A stretch of 64,000 nt of DNA. It comes from Selaginella tamariscina. Its lineage: Eukaryota > Streptophyta > Lycopodiopsida > Selaginellales > Selaginellaceae. The position numbers were made by a program, and so were the translations under genes. A model generated the notes under the pieces. That model worked only from the letters and a program-made list of their open reading frames with translations. It had not been told where the DNA came from and ran no database searches. Below, piece after piece: positions 12,441-25,242 of this stretch (the stretch's first letter is position 1; the number at the start of each line of letters is the position of its first letter). The stretch lies in NCBI GenBank assembly GCA_003024785.1, contig PUQB01000022.1, positions 504,001 to 568,000 on the forward strand, in the 5' to 3' direction.

Positions 12441-13098
12441 TTACTTGTTCTTCATCTCGTTTAAGAAACCCGATCTTCTTCCTTCAAAGCCTGGTCGCAT
12501 CAGCTTCTTTTCCCTCTGTAACAAACACAAATCAGAACTCACACACACACACACACGTAGTCTCTAGGTGTATAAAATCATACATATGCCATAAACATGT
12601 AAGTAGATTACATATACAATATACACATTCACAGATAAATATCATAAGTATAAAGGTATGTTGTGTATATATTACATACAAATATATACATGCATAAGTA
12701 CAGCGTGTTATGTCTTCATATATACATGTTACATTACTCCCCCCCCCCCAAACACACACACACACACTCTCTCTCTCACACACAAACAAACACGACATAA
12801 AAATGATGCTTGTGTACGTGAATGTATCTATATACAACTTATGTCCCATGCAATCACAACGTATTCACACACCTTGGCAATAAGTCGTTCTTTGCGTGCA
12901 TCAATACGCTCTTTAATATGTGTAGCACGAGCCTGCTGCTTTTCTTGTGCTTTCTGTGTCTCGGTTTCATGTCTCTCTTGCCTGCATATGATTTAAAATA
13001 TGGTACCATATATTAATGAAATTGTTATTGTGATTCGTATACCATATAATAATACTAAACATTATAAGATAAGAAGCACGCATCTCTGTACGATAATA

Positions 13099-13136
<38 letters not shown>

Positions 13137-14181
13137 AGTTACCATTTGTGGGCACTTTTTTCACGACGCTGTTGGTCTCTTTTTAGACTTTGCTTTAGAA
13201 GCTTGGGATTATCGAACACCTGTAATTAAATTAAAATAAGTCATATTAACGTAGTTGACAGGGATGTTAATATATGTGCGCGTATGTGTGTCTGTGTGTG
13301 TCCTCACCTTCTCCCCTAAAGCTCGGCTAACAGCAGCATCCCACGAGTGCTTTGTAGCAATTTCCTGTATATACGGTTAAAATTTAGACATAACAATAGG
13401 GTATGGAGACAATTATATGTAAGATAAATACATATAGATAGGCAACTTACGCACAATTATTACAGATAATTAAGCTATTTTAAAATATGTTATCTGTACG
13501 CGATTACCTTCCCTTTCTCGGAATCCTGCATATCCTTCTGAAGCTTGGTAGCCTAACACATTTCATAGGTAAAAGTTAAAGAACTTAATATTTACATTAA
13601 ATTGAATAAAACCAAATGTATCATTTCATGCAAGTGTGTGCGCGTGTGTGATTTACCTGCTCCAGTAATTTTTCTTTGTGTTTCCGATTTGGTATCTTCT
13701 TCTGAGAATCTATTTTCACACGACCAAACTCCAGATCGGGAGCAATAGCAGGTGCATCATTCTGCAATATAAAGTTATAATATAGTATACATATATGCAT
13801 CATTATTATAATCCATAGGTACACACATGTTCACTATAAGTGTCTGCATGCATACATATATACAATTACTTGTATGTCTTACTACCACAATTAAAAGTCA
13901 ATTTCAAAATAATCTTACTTGCTTTTGACGCTTGTTATGAACAACAGTCTTTTCCTCAGATTTCTTGCGTTTCTTAGAGGCGTCTTTAGTCTTCGTTTGC
14001 CAATCTCGGGCTTTATTTACAAGCCTTTGTGCACGTATTGCCTCAATTCGCTATACGATAAAAAATTATATGAAATGAGTTAATGTAGTCATAGATATCT
14101 ACTAGCTCAATACCTTGTGTAGACGGGCTCTCAGTTCCTGACTCGACTTCACTCGTTCAACATCCGCTGTAAAATAAAACG

Positions 14182-14232
<51 letters not shown>

Positions 14233-14955
14233 TCCTAACAGTATATGCACATTTTCATGTTTAATAAAAACATATATTACCTCGAGGTGTCGGAGGTGCT
14301 TCAACTTCATCATCTTCATTTTGTTCCGTCGCTTGATTACGTTGCTGTAGTAGCTGCGAGGTTGTTGCAATTTTACCTGGATCAAGCTGGAAATTCCATA
14401 ATCATACAAATAATTAATAATAGAAAAAACATCACAATATACATATATATACTTCATTTAAAAAGTACATATAAAACATGAGTATTTATCGAATATCCTG
14501 GATATCTGTATGGTGGTGAGCATACCATATAAATATTAAATATGATAACAATAGTTATGTAATACATACACGATCTCTCCGAGCTTTCTTCAAGTTCTCC
14601 TTTGTTTTCTTCCTGGCTTCCCGCTTTTGTTTCTTAGACATACCAAATGCCTGAAAGGGATAATACATTAAATCCCAAACAACTCTCAGAATACTTTCTA
14701 CCAGCTGCAATGTAAAATTACATACATCTGCAGATAGATATACATATATGTATATAGAGGCTTACCCATTGTTTGTCATCGTCATTAGCTGGCAAATAGA
14801 ACTTCGGATGGATCAAATCCACGAGCTGATCAAAGTCTGTTTCACAAGAGAGACAATCGATGTATTGAGAGAGAGAGAGAGAGATGAACCGGCTTACACT
14901 GTGAAGTAGATTGGACAAGTGCCGCAAGATCAATCGTTTCCGCTCCTGCGCCCAT
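12441..14955 (-). CDS. SURF6: SURF6/Rrp14 ribosome-biogenesis protein
   Basis: Twelve exons join in frame with canonical splice sites to 322 residues: 14955-14898, 14836-14766, 14650-14570, 14386-14281, 14166-14114, 14050-13919, 13761-13657, 13552-13508, 13364-13308, 13219-13143, 12981-12873 and 12515-12441. The N-terminus is acidic and mixed (FYLPANDDDKQW). The middle is rich in Lys/Arg. From about residue 178 the SURF6 domain begins (LEFGRVKID) and runs through HSWDAAVSRALGEK, NPKLLKQSLKR and MRPGFEGRRSGFLN to the C-terminus. SURF6/Rrp14 proteins are nucleolar and act in pre-rRNA processing of both subunits. The length is normal for a plant homologue. No frameshift is present, so the gene looks functional. 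Two telo-box motifs lie just upstream of the ATG. Confidence 0.93.
12605..12735. repeat. Dispersed repeat, copy 2, inside a SURF6 intron
   Basis: This matches 10050-10195 in the same orientation. It lies in the last intron of SURF6 (12516-12872), so one copy of a small repeat family has entered, or been copied from, an intron. Confidence 0.75.
14179..14230. repeat. (CA)n microsatellite in SURF6 intron
   Basis: An uninterrupted CA run of roughly 50 bases lies just upstream of the exon at 14166-14114. Confidence 0.95.
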
Positions 14956-14960
14956 TCCCC

Positions 14961-14990
14961 AAGCCCTAAACCTCTTCCGATAAACCCTAA
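14961..14990 (-). promoter_or_regulatory. Telo-box motifs upstream of SURF6
   Basis: On the minus strand TTTAGGGTTTA and GGTTTAGGGCTT lie within 40 bases upstream of the ATG, on the plus strand as TAAACCCTAA at 14981-14990 and AAGCCCTAAACC from 14961. Telo-boxes of the AAACCCTA type are known to be enriched near transcription starts of plant ribosomal-protein and ribosome-biogenesis genes, which fits SURF6. Whether they lie in the promoter or the 5' UTR cannot be told. Confidence 0.7.
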
Positions 14991-15377
14991 AATGTGAAGA
15001 ATGCCTTATAAAATCAAATTAAATTTTAATATTCCAAATGGAAGGAATTTGTATAAGTGGATTTATATTTATTAAACTATAAAGGTGATTATTAATCATT
15101 TCATTTATAACATTATTTGATTTTATGAATTTAGTTTAATTAAATTTTAATGACATATTTGAGAATTTAAAACAAATATCATTAACAGTTATTTTTTAAT
15201 CTAAAAGGATGATCTAACATATATCAAGCAGTTTTATACACTAAATCTATTTTATTAATAAACATTAATAATATCAACAAATTAATTTTCTTTTTGGTTG
15301 TTTTTTATCTCAAATGTCAGCAGGAATAAAAATAAATTATTAAATAAGAAAAGCTCCGTCTTTTTTAGTTTTTCATT
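14991..15377. other. Intergenic region between SOG1 and SURF6
   Basis: About 390 bases of AT-rich DNA separate the SOG1 stop from the SURF6 5' region. It must hold the SOG1 3' UTR and the SURF6 promoter; both genes read leftward. Confidence 0.6.
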
Positions 15378-17754
15378 TTAGAACCACTCTCGCATTTCCT
15401 GAGAAGAAAATTCCTGAAAATTTTAAGAAAGTGAGAATCTAATGTATATATCTCTCGTACACGTATATATACATGTACACAAACAGACACACACGCACAC
15501 ATACACGTACACACACGCATGTAATATACATGCCTCAATAGCTTGTATGTCAAGGCTTCCGAAGTCTTCATCGTCCAGGTTTAATCCAACCTCTGTAGCA
15601 AGGTCTCGTATATCCTGGCTATTCAGTTGTTCCTCCTCTGGAAGATTCTCATCGCAGAAGAGCAGCTCCAGATCTAACGTCTCTCCTTCTTCCCCGGGTC
15701 TGTTAACAGCTGAATGAATAGAGTCAGGAGTCCCCGCATTCTGCTAAGCACACACATTAGTAGCGGACACACACACACACACACAGTGCGTTCATATGTG
15801 TTTCATATACACATACAACTCATATGTCGAGAGATATATCCTGCTATCAAGTTCAAACACGCACACACACACAAACCGAGACATCTCTATACGGGAGGCG
15901 ATGGTGTGTCTGTGTGTGTTGTGTGTGTGTGAGAGAGAGAGAGAGAGATTATACTATGCTTGACTTACCAAAGCTGATGGTTGAGGAACTTCAACAACAG
16001 TTGCTTCTCTTGTAGGGCAAGGCCTGACGGGAGTAGATTGCACTGGCCTCGGAGGAGCTGGTACAGTTTCCTAATCCAGGTGGTAAACCACACGCACGCG
16101 CACACGTACATGTATATGTATATAAATACATACATAAAGTAAGGGAATACATAAAATTGCAGTGGAAAAGTTAACATATGTTATAAAGAACTCCATGACC
16201 ACGGATACGGCACGTATACAGGCGTGTGCTTGCACGTACATATATATTATACCTCAAAACCACCATTAGCAGAATCTGGATCATCATCACCGTCGTCCGA
16301 TTCCCCATTAGCAGCGGCTCCGATTGCAGCAGTGGCTAGCCTCTGCAGTTTATTGCTGGGTACACGCGGCTGCGTCTGATAGAACACCTTCGAGACAACG
16401 AGCTCTCCGTCGCCCTCTTCTTCGTCTTCTCCACAGTGGTATTGGTGCATAACCCAGTTTGTCTTCTTCGGCTTAGCTTTCCTATTACTAAGTAATTAGT
16501 AAAATACAAGTTTAGTATAGTTGCTATAAAATATGCATATACATATATTTAAGTACTACGAGTTCTTGTATGTAAAAAGAAAATTTAACATCACAGAGAG
16601 AGAGAATATATTTACACAAAAATGGCTTAGATAGTATGTATATATAATACGTGAGATTTTATGTCATGTACTTAACGATTAGTAAAAATTCATGAAACTT
16701 GGTGTACATTATAATGTGTACATGTATGAATATATATACACAATGCTCTATAAATGTATCATATTCATAAACATATACCCAATATAACACACATACGCAT
16801 ACGCATACACACACCTTGATGTGAAGTTGGTGTAGAGGACCATGATCTTCTTCCAGCCGATTCTCTCCCCATTTTCGACCACAGGTCGAGTCTTGCCCGT
16901 CTTGTGCCAACGCATCTCTCCCCCATCCGTACAGATTCTACGCCGCTTGCGCGTACCCTTTCCGTACGCACATGCCGGCCGATGGAAGAAATGGCTGCTG
17001 CTCCCATCGCTCTTCACACCTGGGTATACATATGATATACACAAACATAGATAGTATTATATGTATACACAACCTGGCAGATTCTCGGGGTGTGTGTAGC
17101 ATATTCCGTCCTCCTCCCTCTAGAGTGGGTATGAACTCATCTAGATATGGATGTGGCATGGCAGCGGATACACCACTCTTTGCAGCAAGATGCTCGAGAA
17201 TCTGTTTGTCACTGGGATCGAACTTGACACCAGCTGGGAACCCAAAAAACTCTTGCTTAGCCTGCAAGATTAGCATAATACATATTGCCTCACGCACACA
17301 CCTTTTGTTGCATCCACCACCTTCTCGTTAAGGTGGCTTCTCAGCTCATTTCTGTTGAATATCTATATTAAAGATATATACTATCTACGTGCGTTTGTCT
17401 TTGGGCTATTGTGCATGACTGAGAGAGAGAGAGAGGCACATAAACATTTCTGCATACGCATTAAAGGCATATATCGACACATAAGAGAAGATATGCAGTG
17501 CTAACGGTAACCAGAAAGCTTGCTTAACATATTTGAACCCTTTACTGAAGCTAAAACATAAATATATAGATGCGAGCTTACGTATATACACATGAGTACG
17601 CACATATCCACATAAATGTATACAAGTATACACATATACATACCAGCTGATGACCACAGTCTGGACAAGAATCCTCTTCTGCATTGTCGTTAGAAGTGCT
17701 AGCTTCACTACTTCTTTTAACTTTCTTAGCAAACATCCTCCCTGTCCAAGTCAT
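15378..17754 (-). CDS. SOG1: SOG1-like NAC transcription factor (DNA-damage response)
   Basis: Seven exons: 17754-17644, 17261-17074, 17019-16815, 16487-16253, 16070-15969, 15740-15534 and 15413-15378, about 360 residues. The protein begins [16 protein letters not shown], a SOG1 signature, with a CPDCGH motif at residues 30-35. The NAC DNA-binding domain then carries [54 protein letters not shown] and [14 protein letters not shown]. The acidic C-terminus has two SQ sites (LNSQD and FSSQEM); SQ sites in Arabidopsis SOG1 are ATM/ATR targets. The role inferred is transcriptional control after DNA damage, in the nucleus. Exon 2 has one extra G near 17107, after which the conserved [11 protein letters not shown] reads in another frame. 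The last intron (15533-15414) starts with GC. The ATG directly follows a possible 5'-UTR splice acceptor. Confidence 0.92.
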
Positions 17755-19943
17755 CCTGCAACAAAAAATAAACATTTTCATTAAACATATTTACATATAT
17801 ATTAGATAAATGAAAGTATCTATGACATATATAGATGTACTGTATAGAATAGTTTTACTACTATATAGATGTATATGAGAAATAGACCAGATAGTGTAGT
17901 TAGAATAACACGTGCGTGCGTGCGTGTGGTATCTAAGATAGAGCATCCAGTTCAACTAGAATAACATATATTTGGAGTAATACTACATGATCTTATTTAA
18001 TATTAGATGATACGAGTGATGTTCAGTACTCAGGCATGCACACATATATTTGTACATAATGCTGCATGTCTGTATGTACATATGTAATGTACCCACGTAT
18101 GTATATATGTATATGCCTCATTAATATGGTTGAGATCAAATGCCGCACTTGGGCATTTGCAATAAGATGATGGGCATTGCATCTTCTACATTTTCTGCAC
18201 TTGGGCATTTCATGGGCAATAGGTAGTGTCATTCGGACAACACAGATTATGCATTGGGCAATGCGATAAATAGTCAATGTAAGTCAATTTCTTGATAGGG
18301 ACGAAATGGGTCGATCTACAAATGCAAGAAAGAGAGAGAATCCATACTTGATTGGAAAGAAGAGGCCGAAGAACACCAAAATCTTCACACTGGAATATCA
18401 GAAATCGAACCCTGTACACAGATTTCCTCCCGCGCGGGTTGAACACACGGACGCATTCGAGGCGCTGGCGTGAAGAACAAGCTGCTTACACGAAACCCCT
18501 GAAAAGCCCTGTCCGCCATACACACCTGGGCGCCATGGATTTTTTTACTAGGGCTCGGTTCAAATCACAATACAGTGCATGACCCTGTTGAGTGTTGCTC
18601 AAGCTTTCTACGTGGCACTTTTTAATTAATTCTCTTTGGACCAAGTTATCCACGTGGCAGTATTTTAATTGTGTTCTGTGAGCACTGTACGATTTAATAT
18701 TTTGTAAACTGGTGAATTATAAACCATATACGAAAGTATATTGTCAAATTCAATCAAGTAAAATAAATACAGATATTATGAAATCATCTTTCAATAATTA
18801 AAAATATTATGTTAAAAATTTTAAAAATTATTATATTTAGGAATATTAAATTTTAATGCAAACATATATATCAACACACACATGCACATATACATACAGA
18901 TGTGTACCCGAAATATATATACATTGTGTATGTACACACAAACACACACGAATGTGTACCCAGGACATTTTAATGCTCAATTAAACACAGTCTTTACATT
19001 GAGCTTTTAAATCTCCATGCAAGAGCATGTTTTTACGTTCCTAAAACTACGTGTTGTATTGATTAAAAATAAAAACCAATAATAACTTAATATATTCTTA
19101 TTTAAATTATCAGAATATATAACCTTTAACATGTATAATATATCTTAAATTTATTTATACCAATGTATATATAAATCAGATGTAAATAATAAATATATAA
19201 ACTAACAAATCATAGTATATACCGTGTAAAAAAGTTATATACTTTAGTGCAATACATCTTATAAGCATATACCTCACACATTGCTTGTTTTTGTACATTG
19301 TACAGCAATTAAGCAATTTGTTTTCTATACGAATGAGAAATTTATTATATTTTTAATTATTATTATTTTATTACCTTTATTTATTGGAATATTTAAATTA
19401 AATTCTCTCGTTTTATACATATTTAATTTAGTATATACTAACTAAATCTTTAAAAATTTCATTCCACTATTAAATCTATTGATATTTTAATTATATGCTT
19501 TATGTCATTAACTCATTTATTTTAATACACTTAAGCTTTAAAATAATGACATTTAATCTTACTTTATCCATATTAATCACACATGTTTAAGAGAGATATC
19601 TATTGTCAAATTTTTCTTTGTATTTATTTTTTTAAATTCTCTTTAATTAACATATATAATAAATACCTACCTTATATATTTATTAAAGAATCGTATAAGT
19701 ATATAGTATATATAGATTCCAATATACACATTATATATTTCATTTGAACTGAAAAATTATGATTTTTCTTTTCAAATTAAATTTTTCTTAATGATTAAAA
19801 ATAACTTTGTTTATATACAAATAATTAAATAAACCATGCCACTCACATAAATACGCTGTGCCTCAACATTAAACGATATTAAGTCGATTACTTTTATTTA
19901 ATAAAAAAAAACATACAGTTTCTTGTAAAAGCTTGTCAAATTT
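17755..19943. other. SOG1 upstream region and AT-rich spacer
   Basis: The first 900 bases contain the probable SOG1 5' UTR intron and promoter. Short GGGCATT-type repeats occur at about 18145-18265. A 76-codon ORF at 18352-18582 lies in slightly GC-richer DNA and has no family resemblance. From 18600 to 19943 the DNA is AT-rich and appears empty. Confidence 0.5.
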
Positions 19944-20858
19944 TGATTAATTAATTAGTACACACGCTCACCATTGGTGGGTTTAATTATTTAATAATAA
20001 TTTATATATTAATAAATCATTAACTTAATTATTATTTTTAATCAAGTTTATTCTTAAATTAAATCTTTAACTTAATTATTATCCTTTTCAAGAGCCACTA
20101 TTGTTGAGGACAGTAAAACATAACCCAGAAGTTCCTTCTTGAGATATTGGAGACGTAGCTACTTTGAGAACCTTCGTATATAACGTATCCAGGTAAGTAT
20201 ACATGTGTATATCTTATGTATATATTAAACACACCCACTCACCTGCAAACACTATGATTATCATTTTATCAGGAATACTCGTATCAGGAAATGCATGAGT
20301 GATTGTTGCCCGAAGTACCTGGGAATTAAAGTCACCTTAGAATTCTTACTTAAAAAATTTGATATAGATGTAGTAGTATTGTATGTGTGTGTGTGTGTAT
20401 AGACACACACACAAAATATTCATATACGATTGCCTCAAGACTAGGCTATGGAGCTTTGACTATCTTTACGAATATCACCTAATCTGCAGCGTGTCCACAT
20501 TACTATGCACACGCATATAGAGATGTTCAAATTATATACATAATTTAATTTATTAGTATTATTCTAGAGCATTTTAAAACATATTTACTATAGTGTATAT
20601 AGATAGATATATATATTTTCTTCATATTGATTGATATGGGTGTATGGTTGAGAGAGTTATGAATCTTTGCAATATTGAAATGGACTTGTGTTTAATCTTC
20701 AATATATATGCAAGGATAGCAAACCCTTTTTTATATATAAGGAGGCTAAGCTATCTTACGCAACCTTTATTTAATCCTTTCATCCTATTTGGCATTCATA
20801 TTTAATTTTAGTATATGCCTTGGAATATATTTAAGGTATATTTTGTAAAATCCTTACA
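19944..20858 (-). repeat. 3' LTR of the gypsy element (contains extra DNA)
   Basis: Its outer part (19944 to about 20110) and inner part (about 20683-20858) match the other LTR. The middle 570 bases do not and look like an insertion or replacement. Part of that middle (near 20505-20560) also resembles 50965-51015. Confidence 0.75.
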
Positions 20859-20874
20859 TTACTCCCTCTTTTGG
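20859..20874 (-). other. Polypurine tract of the gypsy element
   Basis: On the minus strand CCAAAAGAGGGAGTAA directly precedes the 3' LTR start TGTAAGGATTTT, the expected place and composition for second-strand priming. Confidence 0.7.
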
Positions 20875-23874
20875 ATTCGAATGTTGATGGTATGGAGACA
20901 GTCATTGAACATGTACATTCTGATTCACTCCATATGAATCGCGGATCGTGTACACTTGAAGACCCAATCTTCGTACAATGGGATATAGACCAAGTCGTTT
21001 GGAAATTAATCCAAAGGACAACCCTTTGGAATGCATCTTTAGATATAAAATTAACACACAACATAATCAGGACCAAATGAATGCCGAGCATTATAGTGTT
21101 TTATTGTACTTTCTGAACATGAGATAACTTTGTTAACATCTCCTTGTGTAGTATTGGAAGAGTCTGATCCAAATACCAGATCCACGTTTGTGCATCTGTT
21201 GAAACATGACGAAAAGAAGGGGAACCAACATCAGAAGGAAACACAGGGAATGACCATATAAGGAATGAAATGGGGAGACTCTAGTGGACTAGTGCACAGA
21301 AGACACATAAGTAAACTGAAGGAGGGGCAAGTACTGATCCCATTCAGTCTAGTGCTGATTCACATATTTAAACAACATACACTTGAAAGTACGATTGAGT
21401 CACTCCACTATACCATTCGTTTCCGAGTGATAGGGTGTTATGAAAACTGTTTGATTCCCAACCTTGTAGTTAGCAAACCCAAAAAAATGGGGTCTTTGAT
21501 ACGAAAGAATCAGCTCTGGACATCCATGCCTTAACACAACTTGATAAATAAGAAATTTACCACATAAGTTGCCTTGGCATCTAGAAGAGCTCGGACCTTC
21601 ACATATCGTGTCAAATAGTCCGACAGAACAATAGCATATGTATTCTCTGTTGTTGTTGTCGGAAATGGTCCAATGAGATCATATGCAACCAGCTCAAAAA
21701 GATGATGAACTTGAATAAATTGTAGATGACTACACAAAGGAGTGGAATGAGGATTCTGAACTTGACAGAGATGACATATTTGTAAATATTGATGAAAGTC
21801 ATGTTGGAGCTGAGGCCAATAGAACTGTGAATGTAACTTGTTTAACACTTTGTGAAACTCAAGATGATCAAAAAGAGTGAAATGCATGAAGAAAGTGAGG
21901 TACATAACATGATGAAATTATCAACTGAGGTGGGGTACTTATACTACTTTGTCTCACAAAATAAAGAAGATTCTCTACCATCGTGAAGTTTGTAACACGG
22001 TCTTGAAAATCAGTATCAACATCTGCAACCAACTCAGAAGCTTAGAATGCATTTATTATCCATTGACTCCATAGTTCCAAGTGTTGTGCCAATCTAATTT
22101 AGCAAAGACTATGCAAAGGTGTAGGTTTTAAAGATGGTAAGACACCTACAGCAACTAGTGCCCTTAACAAAGCATCCATATTTGCCATGGAAGAACCTAA
22201 ACAATGATGAATTATGAATTAATAATCTTGTAATGCTAAGGTTGACCGATCGCGCACGTTGACCCATTAAATGTTTCTTCTTTAATACCGAATGTACTAC
22301 AACATGATCACCACATTCCACCAAGGTCAAAGAATCATGAAAATAAGTATAAAACTTATGGAATGCCCAAACCACAGCTAAACATTCCTTATCCATAGTT
22401 GAATAATTAAATTCTGGACCACTGAAACTTCAACTGACATATGCAATGGGATGCTGTTGACCTAATTTTGGATCTTCTTGCATAAGATCAACACCCAAAT
22501 TAATATCTAAAGCATTAATATGAAGAACAAAGGAGTGATAGAAATCAAGATAATCAAGAAAGGGAGCAGAGGCCAAGAGATGATAAAAAACTCAAAAGAG
22601 GACTGACATTCAGAGGACCATGAGAAAGAAGGAGAACAAAGCAAAGCACACAGTGGAGTTGTTTCATCTATCAAACTTGGAATGAATTGCGCCAAGTAAG
22701 TAACCTTGCCCAAAAATCTTTGAAGTTTGTGAAGAATACGACCCTGAACGAATAGGGGCATAATAAGCTTGGGAAGAAATAGTGGAAGACTTATTGTCTC
22801 CATACAATATTCAAAGTGTTCGCTGAGTAGGTTTCACCGAAAGAGAACATTGTGTCACTAAGGAATGTCGAATGGACAAAATGGTTAACCCAGAATTAAG
22901 AAGAATTGATATTAGACAATCACACACAAAACCTTCAAAAGAAAAGACAATAGATTCCTTCTCGAGTGTTTTAACCACACCTTGTAACATCACACCATGA
23001 AAACATAGAGGTTGTAAAACCCCATCACACAATCCCTCTGTTGCATTGGTGACGGGAACTAGTTTTCTTGTTAATTATCAAAAAGAGGTAATACATTCAC
23101 TGGTGGAACTACAACTTCCTTGTCTTATACCTCTTGATGAGCCGGACGTTGATGATTGGCACACTAAACTACTAAGTGCCCAAATCCCTGGCATTCAAAA
23201 CACTATATTCCACATCCACGCTATTGACCACGTCCACGGCCTGCATATCCACGACCATGTCCTCGTCCTTGTCCTTATCGCATGGGCTAGAATGCAACCT
23301 ATGGAACTGCAACATCTACCTCCATGGGTTGTGGATGAGCAGCTGGTGGAAGAGGGGTTGGTCCAAGCAATCTAGGTTGAATGCAAGTAGTAGAGGAGGC
23401 AGCACCATCTTCAAGTGCTTGTGCAATTTGAATAACATCCTCCAAGGTTTTTAAATGATGTCCATGAACATGGACTCTTGCTATACCAAGCACTTGATAA
23501 AAGAGCCCTTTCTTAACTACCTCGAACATGTTAGGATCCACTCAGACCAAGTGATTCTTAAAGCAGACTCCAAACTATGCAGCTATTTCACCACCTTTTC
23601 GCTGCAACCTTAAAACTTCATCTAACAACATAGAAGCATCCACATGACGCCTAAATGCAATTGCCAATGTTGATAAAGACAAATTAATCGTAGCCTTAGA
23701 TGCTGGGGCTACGTGTTGAAACCACAAGGCAACAGATCCTCGTAGGCAAGGTGGCAACTCACGAAACTGATGAAGGGATCCCACTAGTGATATGCAATCA
23801 CGATACGAAAGTGCTCAACTCAAGCATGTGCATCTTTTGTAGCTGCTCCTGAGAAAGAGTCAAGGCAAAGACAA

Positions 23875-23885
23875 GGATTATACCA
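23875..23885 (-). other. Probable primer binding site of the gypsy element
   Basis: On the minus strand TGGTATAATCC lies four bases beyond the 5' LTR end and resembles the TGGTATCAGAGC complement of initiator tRNA-Met. The match is partial. Confidence 0.5.
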
Positions 23886-23889
23886 GTCT

Positions 23890-24547
23890 TGCATAAATTA
23901 GTACACATGCCTGCCATTGATGGGCTTAATTATTTATAATAATTTATTATTTAATGGAATTTTTAACCTTTTAATTTAATAAGTTTAATTATTATTTTAA
24001 CTTGACAAATTTATTATTAAGTTGAATTTTTAATTCAATTATTATGATGAGATTATTCTTAAGTTGAACTCCTTTAACTTTTTATTGGGTTTAACTATTT
24101 ACTAATCCTTATTGTTATTCATGTCTGGCCTAATAGTGCCACATGAGTTTAGAATTTATGATGACTGTTAAATAAGATTTAAAATGGCATTAATGACATA
24201 CATTTAAAGATTTATGATGAATAAAATTTACGTCAAGACACTAAGCAATTGTTGTGTCTGAACCTGGGACTCTACTGTGGCTTGCAAAAGGTGTTCCACA
24301 AAGACAACCATAGCTAAATAAGGAAAGAGGAAAAAAAAACTTAAGAAAGAAGATGAACTAAAGACTACCGGACATCTCCATCAGTGAAAAGGATGTGTAT
24401 TCAACCTTTAAGATACATACAAAGATAGCAAACCCTTCCTTATATATAAGAAGATAAGCTATTTTAAACAACCTTTAATTTAATCCTTTGGCAATTCTAG
24501 TGCATGCATTGGAATATACTCAAGGTATATTCTATAAAATCCTTACA
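23890..24547 (-). repeat. 5' LTR of the gypsy element
   Basis: A 658-bp LTR reading TGTAAGGATTTT at its minus-strand start and ending in TGCA. Matching blocks to the 3' LTR include ATAGCAAACCCTT and TTGGAATATA. Confidence 0.8.
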
Positions 24548-24818
24548 ATATATAGACTTACTTCATTATCCCAGTGTCTTATGAGCTTGTGACTAAATTA
24601 ATTGACTCCACAATCATTAATTTTCACAGTATTTAAAATTGGGCTTACTTCAAGGAAAGCTGGGATAACTCAAAGATATGCATAAGATATTATATATATG
24701 AACATATACATACATCGTAACTAACCCTAATCCTAAGCTGATAATAGGATAAAGACAGAATTGAATGTAAGAATAGAAATCCATTAAGGAAAATTCAAGG
24801 AAAAAAGCACTTGAATGC
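24548..24818. other. Spacer between gypsy element and SKP1-like gene
   Basis: About 270 AT-rich bases with no feature. Confidence 0.5.
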
Positions 24819-25242
24819 CTATGCCTTCTCCTTCTTAACCTTAAATATTGTACAAATCTCCTGAGGTGTCTTACCCTTAATCATATCAGCTACTGTTTGA
24901 CAAGTCAAGTCGAGCAGACTTTTGTTATTGAGATAATTTGCAGCTAATGTGAGATCACACAACACCGGCTGCCTCACTTGTATAAACTCTTTATCCCAAA
25001 CCTTAATCTCACAGTCATTCTTAGCTACTTTACCGCTCTCGTCCTTCTTCACAGCATCAAGATGGTACTTAATATACTTAATCACCTTGGCAAGAATTGA
25101 ACCTGTAACATTTGGCAAGGGCACTAAGACATGGCCACCAATGTCCTCTAGTAAGTTCTTCACTGTTACCATCTCAAAGGCAACAGCTTCATCGACCTCG
25201 AACATCTTGTTCGCTGCTCCTAAGCTGCACTTTCTTAGACAT
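24819..25242 (-). pseudogene. SKP1-like gene, truncated and frameshifted
   Basis: The minus-strand ATG at 25242 begins MSKKVQLRSSEQ. A one-base shift near 25205 leads to MFEVDEAVAFEM, and the frame then stays open to 24819. The body matches plant SKP1/ASK: a BTB/POZ-like N-terminal half, VPLPNVTGSILAKVI, AANYLNNKSLLDLTCQ and TVADMIKGKTPQEI. SKP1 proteins bridge cullin 1 and F-box proteins in SCF ubiquitin ligases. The usual C-terminal helix, with acidic residues and a WAFE end, is missing; this copy stops after FKVKKEKA. With no intron, it may be a retrocopy. The missing F-box-contacting tail and the frameshift suggest a pseudogene, though a sequencing indel could account for the latter. Confidence 0.8.

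Larger units (their letters stand above)
19944..24547 (-). mobile_element. Decayed Ty3/gypsy LTR retroelement (minus strand)
   Basis: Two related LTRs bound the element, at 19944-20858 and 23890-24547, with TG...CA ends. On the minus strand the order is gag-like ORF (about 23784-23299), reverse-transcriptase end with FLGKVTYLAQFIPSL (22803-22507), RNase H (MDKECLAVVWAFHKF, 22396-22109) and integrase (21905-21531). The integrase has a zinc-binding H-H-C-C region ending ICHLCQ and a core beginning DLIGPFP. This order is that of Ty3/gypsy. Stops and shifts break all frames, so it is inactive. No matching target duplication is visible at the ends. Confidence 0.85.

Noticed and set aside
17285-17340. 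Extra SOG1 exon ([14 protein letters not shown])
   Set aside because: An open stretch with a possible donor, but direct splicing of exon 1 to 17261 keeps frame and matches the family better without it.
18352-18582. 76-codon ORF upstream of SOG1
   Set aside because: No motif, no splice partners, lies in the probable promoter.
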